Shown in pieces: positions 5,605 through 7,183 of a DNA stretch of 7,183 nucleotides. The DNA comes from Desulfohalobiaceae bacterium (GTDB lineage: Bacteria; Desulfobacterota; Desulfovibrionia; Desulfovibrionales; Desulfothermaceae): NCBI GenBank assembly GCA_021737115.1, contig JAIPER010000183.1, forward strand, positions 1 through 7,183. The letters are read 5' to 3'. The number at the start of each line of letters is the position of its first letter. The first letter of the stretch is position 1. Below the pieces are notes generated by a model. The model saw only the letters and a list, made by a program, of their open reading frames with translations, was not told the origin of the DNA and did no database searches. The translations under genes were made by a program, and so were the position numbers.

Positions 5605-6660
5605 ATGTCAGGCAACACCTTTGGCCGCCGCTTTCAATTAACAACGTTCGGTGAATCCCATGGCCCGGCCCTGGGAGGAATCGTCGACGGATGTCCCGCG
5701 GGTCTCGAACTGAATGAGGAAATCATTCAGCGGGAACTGGAAAAGCGAAAACCCGGACAGAATCCGGCCGGTACGCCTCGCAAGGAACCGGACCAGGTCA
5801 AACTCTTGTCCGGTGTCTTCGATGGAAAAACCACCGGTACCCCGATCGGGTTTCAGATCATCAACACAGCCCAGCGGCCCAACGACTACGACAGACTCCG
5901 CAATGTATACCGGCCCGGACACGCCGATTACACCTATCAGACAAAGTTCGGCTACCGCGACCATCGGGGCGGCGGCAGGGCCTCGGCCAGAGAGACGGTC
6001 TCCAGGATCGTGGGCGGAGCCGTGGCCGGACAGCTCCTGAAGACCCAAGGCATCACGGTCCTGGCCTATACCCTGGAGATCGGCGGCATAGAAGCTGAAA
6101 TCATTTCCCCGGAAAAGGCCTGTGAACAGCCGTACTTTACTCCGGATCCTTCGGTGATCGAACTCTGGAACCAAAAGATCGAAAAAATCAAGGAAAAGGG
6201 GGACAGCATCGGAGGGGTCGTGGAGATCCAGGCCAGGGGAGTCCAGCCGGGTCTGGGCGAGCCCGTGTTTGACAAACTGGACGCCAGACTGGCCTACGCC
6301 CTGATGGGCGTGGGGGCGGTCAAGGCGGTGGAAATCGGAGCCGGACTGGAATCGGCAGAGCTGACCGGCAGCCAGAACAACGATCCCATTTCCAGGGACG
6401 GCTTCACCCGGAACAATGCCGGCGGCATACTGGGGGGAATCTCCAGCGGACAGATCATAACCGCTCGGGCCACGGTCAAGCCCATCCCTTCGATCTTTCT
6501 CTCTCAGAAGACCTTGAACACTGAGGGGCAGGAAGTCAGTCTGCAGATAAAGGGAAGACACGATGTTTCCGCAATCCCCCGCATTGTTCCGGTCTTGAAA
6601 TCCATGGTCCAGCTGACCCTGGCCGACATGTATCTCTTGAATCAGGGATCCAGACTTTGA
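5605..6660 (+). CDS. aroC: Chorismate synthase
   Basis: AroC converts 5-enolpyruvylshikimate-3-phosphate to chorismate with reduced FMN, the last step of the shikimate pathway. The 351-residue protein is of normal bacterial length. Signature 1 is GESHGPALGGIVDGCPAG (16-33) with conserved H19. Signature 2 covers YRPGHADYTYQTKFG and RGGGRASARET (102-131) with conserved H106. An FMN-site segment is NNAGGILGGISSG (270-282). Signature 3 is RHDVSAIPRIVPVLKSM (318-334). In signature 3, K332 stands where a glutamate is usual in my recollection of the family. The ATG is preceded by AGAGGT at 4 bases. It follows trmH by 61 bases and its TGA overlaps the TTG start of pdxA, so it is probably co-transcribed with both. 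No aromatic-amino-acid regulatory sequence was recognised. Confidence 0.97.
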   Translation: MSGNTFGRRFQLTTFGESHGPALGGIVDGCPAGLELNEEIIQRELEKRKPGQNPAGTPRKEPDQVKLLSGVFDGKTTGTPIGFQIINTAQRPNDYDRLRNVYRPGHADYTYQTKFGYRDHRGGGRASARETVSRIVGGAVAGQLLKTQGITVLAYTLEIGGIEAEIISPEKACEQPYFTPDPSVIELWNQKIEKIKEKGDSIGGVVEIQARGVQPGLGEPVFDKLDARLAYALMGVGAVKAVEIGAGLESAELTGSQNNDPISRDGFTRNNAGGILGGISSGQIITARATVKPIPSIFLSQKTLNTEGQEVSLQIKGRHDVSAIPRIVPVLKSMVQLTLADMYLLNQGSRL

Positions 6661-7183
6661 AGCACCAACCGTTGCTCCTCACCCTGGGAGACCCGAACGG
6701 ACTGGGACCGGAGCTCACGGTCCGGCTCCTTTCGAAGAGCAATAAACAGGGCCTGAACCGGCCTCTGCTGCTCATCGGACCGGTGAAGGCCCTTGAGCAC
6801 CACTCTGCCGAACTGGGCCTCTCCCCCTTCTGGGAAGTCCTGCCCGACCTCGAGCGCCTGCCCGCCTTACAGGCTGCGGTCTATGCCTATACCCCGGCCG
6901 AGCTCAAAGACCTGGAGATCCTACCCGGCAGACCCCGCATTCAAGGCGGTCTGGCCGCCGGAGTCAGCCTGGATACGGCCTGCGGCCTCATCCGGCAGGG
7001 GCTGGCCCGGGGTCTGGTAACCTGCCCCCTGAACAAAGCCATGCTCAGTGAGGCCGGCTACCCCTTTTCGGGACACACCGAGTTTCTGGCCCGGAGCTTC
7101 GGGCTCGACCCCGATGCGGTCTGCATGCATCTGGCCGGACCGAAATTGCGGGTCAGCCTGGTCACCACCCATCCTCCGCTGCG
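6657..7183 (+). CDS. pdxA: 4-hydroxythreonine-4-phosphate dehydrogenase (5' part; continues beyond window)
   Basis: PdxA oxidises 4-phosphohydroxy-L-threonine with NAD(P)+ in the DXP-dependent route to pyridoxal 5'-phosphate. 175 codons are present, about half of the usual 330 or so residues, and the frame is still open at the right edge. Visible family motifs are LTLGDPNGLGPEL (8-20), VTCPLNKAMLSEAG (about residues 122-135), SGHTEF (138-143) and VTTHPPL (169-175), with H172 corresponding to the metal-ligand H166 of E. coli. There is no ATG near the N-terminus (the first in frame is at 7041, past essential motifs). I take the start as TTG at 6657, whose last two bases are the first two of the aroC stop (TTGA), with AGGGA about 8 bases upstream. 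This implies translational coupling to aroC. The N-terminus then reads MKHQPLLLTLGDPNG, which aligns with the family start. Confidence 0.92.
   Translation, partial: MKHQPLLLTLGDPNGLGPELTVRLLSKSNKQGLNRPLLLIGPVKALEHHSAELGLSPFWEVLPDLERLPALQAAVYAYTPAELKDLEILPGRPRIQGGLAAGVSLDTACGLIRQGLARGLVTCPLNKAMLSEAGYPFSGHTEFLARSFGLDPDAVCMHLAGPKLRVSLVTTHPPL

Noticed and set aside
5638..6561. 307-codon minus-strand frame opposite aroC
   Set aside because: aroC is unmistakable on the plus strand; the antisense frame reflects codon bias and has no domain.
6793..7020. 75-codon plus-strand frame near the right edge
   Set aside because: It lies out of frame inside pdxA, whose motifs run continuously from 6657 to the window end.

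Overview
This is a GC-rich bacterial chromosomal segment carrying mostly ordinary housekeeping genes. It also holds one less ordinary two-gene operon and one edge made of low-complexity repeats. The gene families, the short intergenic gaps, the non-ATG starts and the PdxA motif GDPNGLGPEL look to me most like a sulfate-reducing deltaproteobacterium (Desulfobacterota, perhaps Desulfovibrionales). That placement is an impression from remembered relatives, not a search result. I see no rRNA, tRNA, CRISPR array, transposase or phage gene.

Layout, left to right. Positions 1-362 have no credible gene. They hold a 65-bp tandem array (1-210) and, after a short spacer, a 21-bp tandem array (about 253-361) built from related GAGCTC-rich words in the opposite orientation. 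On the minus strand, 3365 down to 363, is a tight operon: a hydantoinase/oxoprolinase-type (HyuA) ASKHA protein, then a histone-deacetylase-fold zinc amidohydrolase with a cysteine-rich C-terminal extension. Only 3 bases separate the two genes. The divergent region 3366-3663 holds candidate back-to-back promoters and a perfect 7-bp inverted repeat directly before the purE ribosome-binding site. purE (3664-4149, +) and dut (4703-4239, -) converge on a short spacer with a hairpin. The next divergent spacer (4704-4955) carries a dispersed palindromic repeat and a promoter with a perfect -35 box for the next cluster. That cluster is trmH (4956-5543), aroC (5605-6660) and the 5' half of pdxA (6657 to the window end), all on the plus strand. 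aroC and pdxA are translationally coupled through a TTGA overlap.

How the genes fit together. PurE (purine ring synthesis) and Dut (dUTP removal and dUMP supply) are nucleotide-metabolism genes on opposite strands. TrmH methylates tRNA, AroC makes chorismate and PdxA acts in pyridoxal-phosphate synthesis; the last three probably share a transcript but not a pathway. The HyuA-HDAC pair is the best candidate for an uncharacterised system: an ATP-dependent amide or lactam hydrolase homologue without a HyuB partner, coupled to a zinc-dependent deacylase. I infer a shared small-molecule substrate, but nothing in the sequence identifies it.

Start-site decisions that differ from the longest open frame: dut is called from TTG at 4703 because a perfect AGGAGG lies inside the longer frame. 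trmH is called from ATG at 4956 because the longer TTG start coincides with a TTGACA -35 box and the shorter protein matches the family length. pdxA is called from the TTG at 6657 that overlaps the aroC stop.
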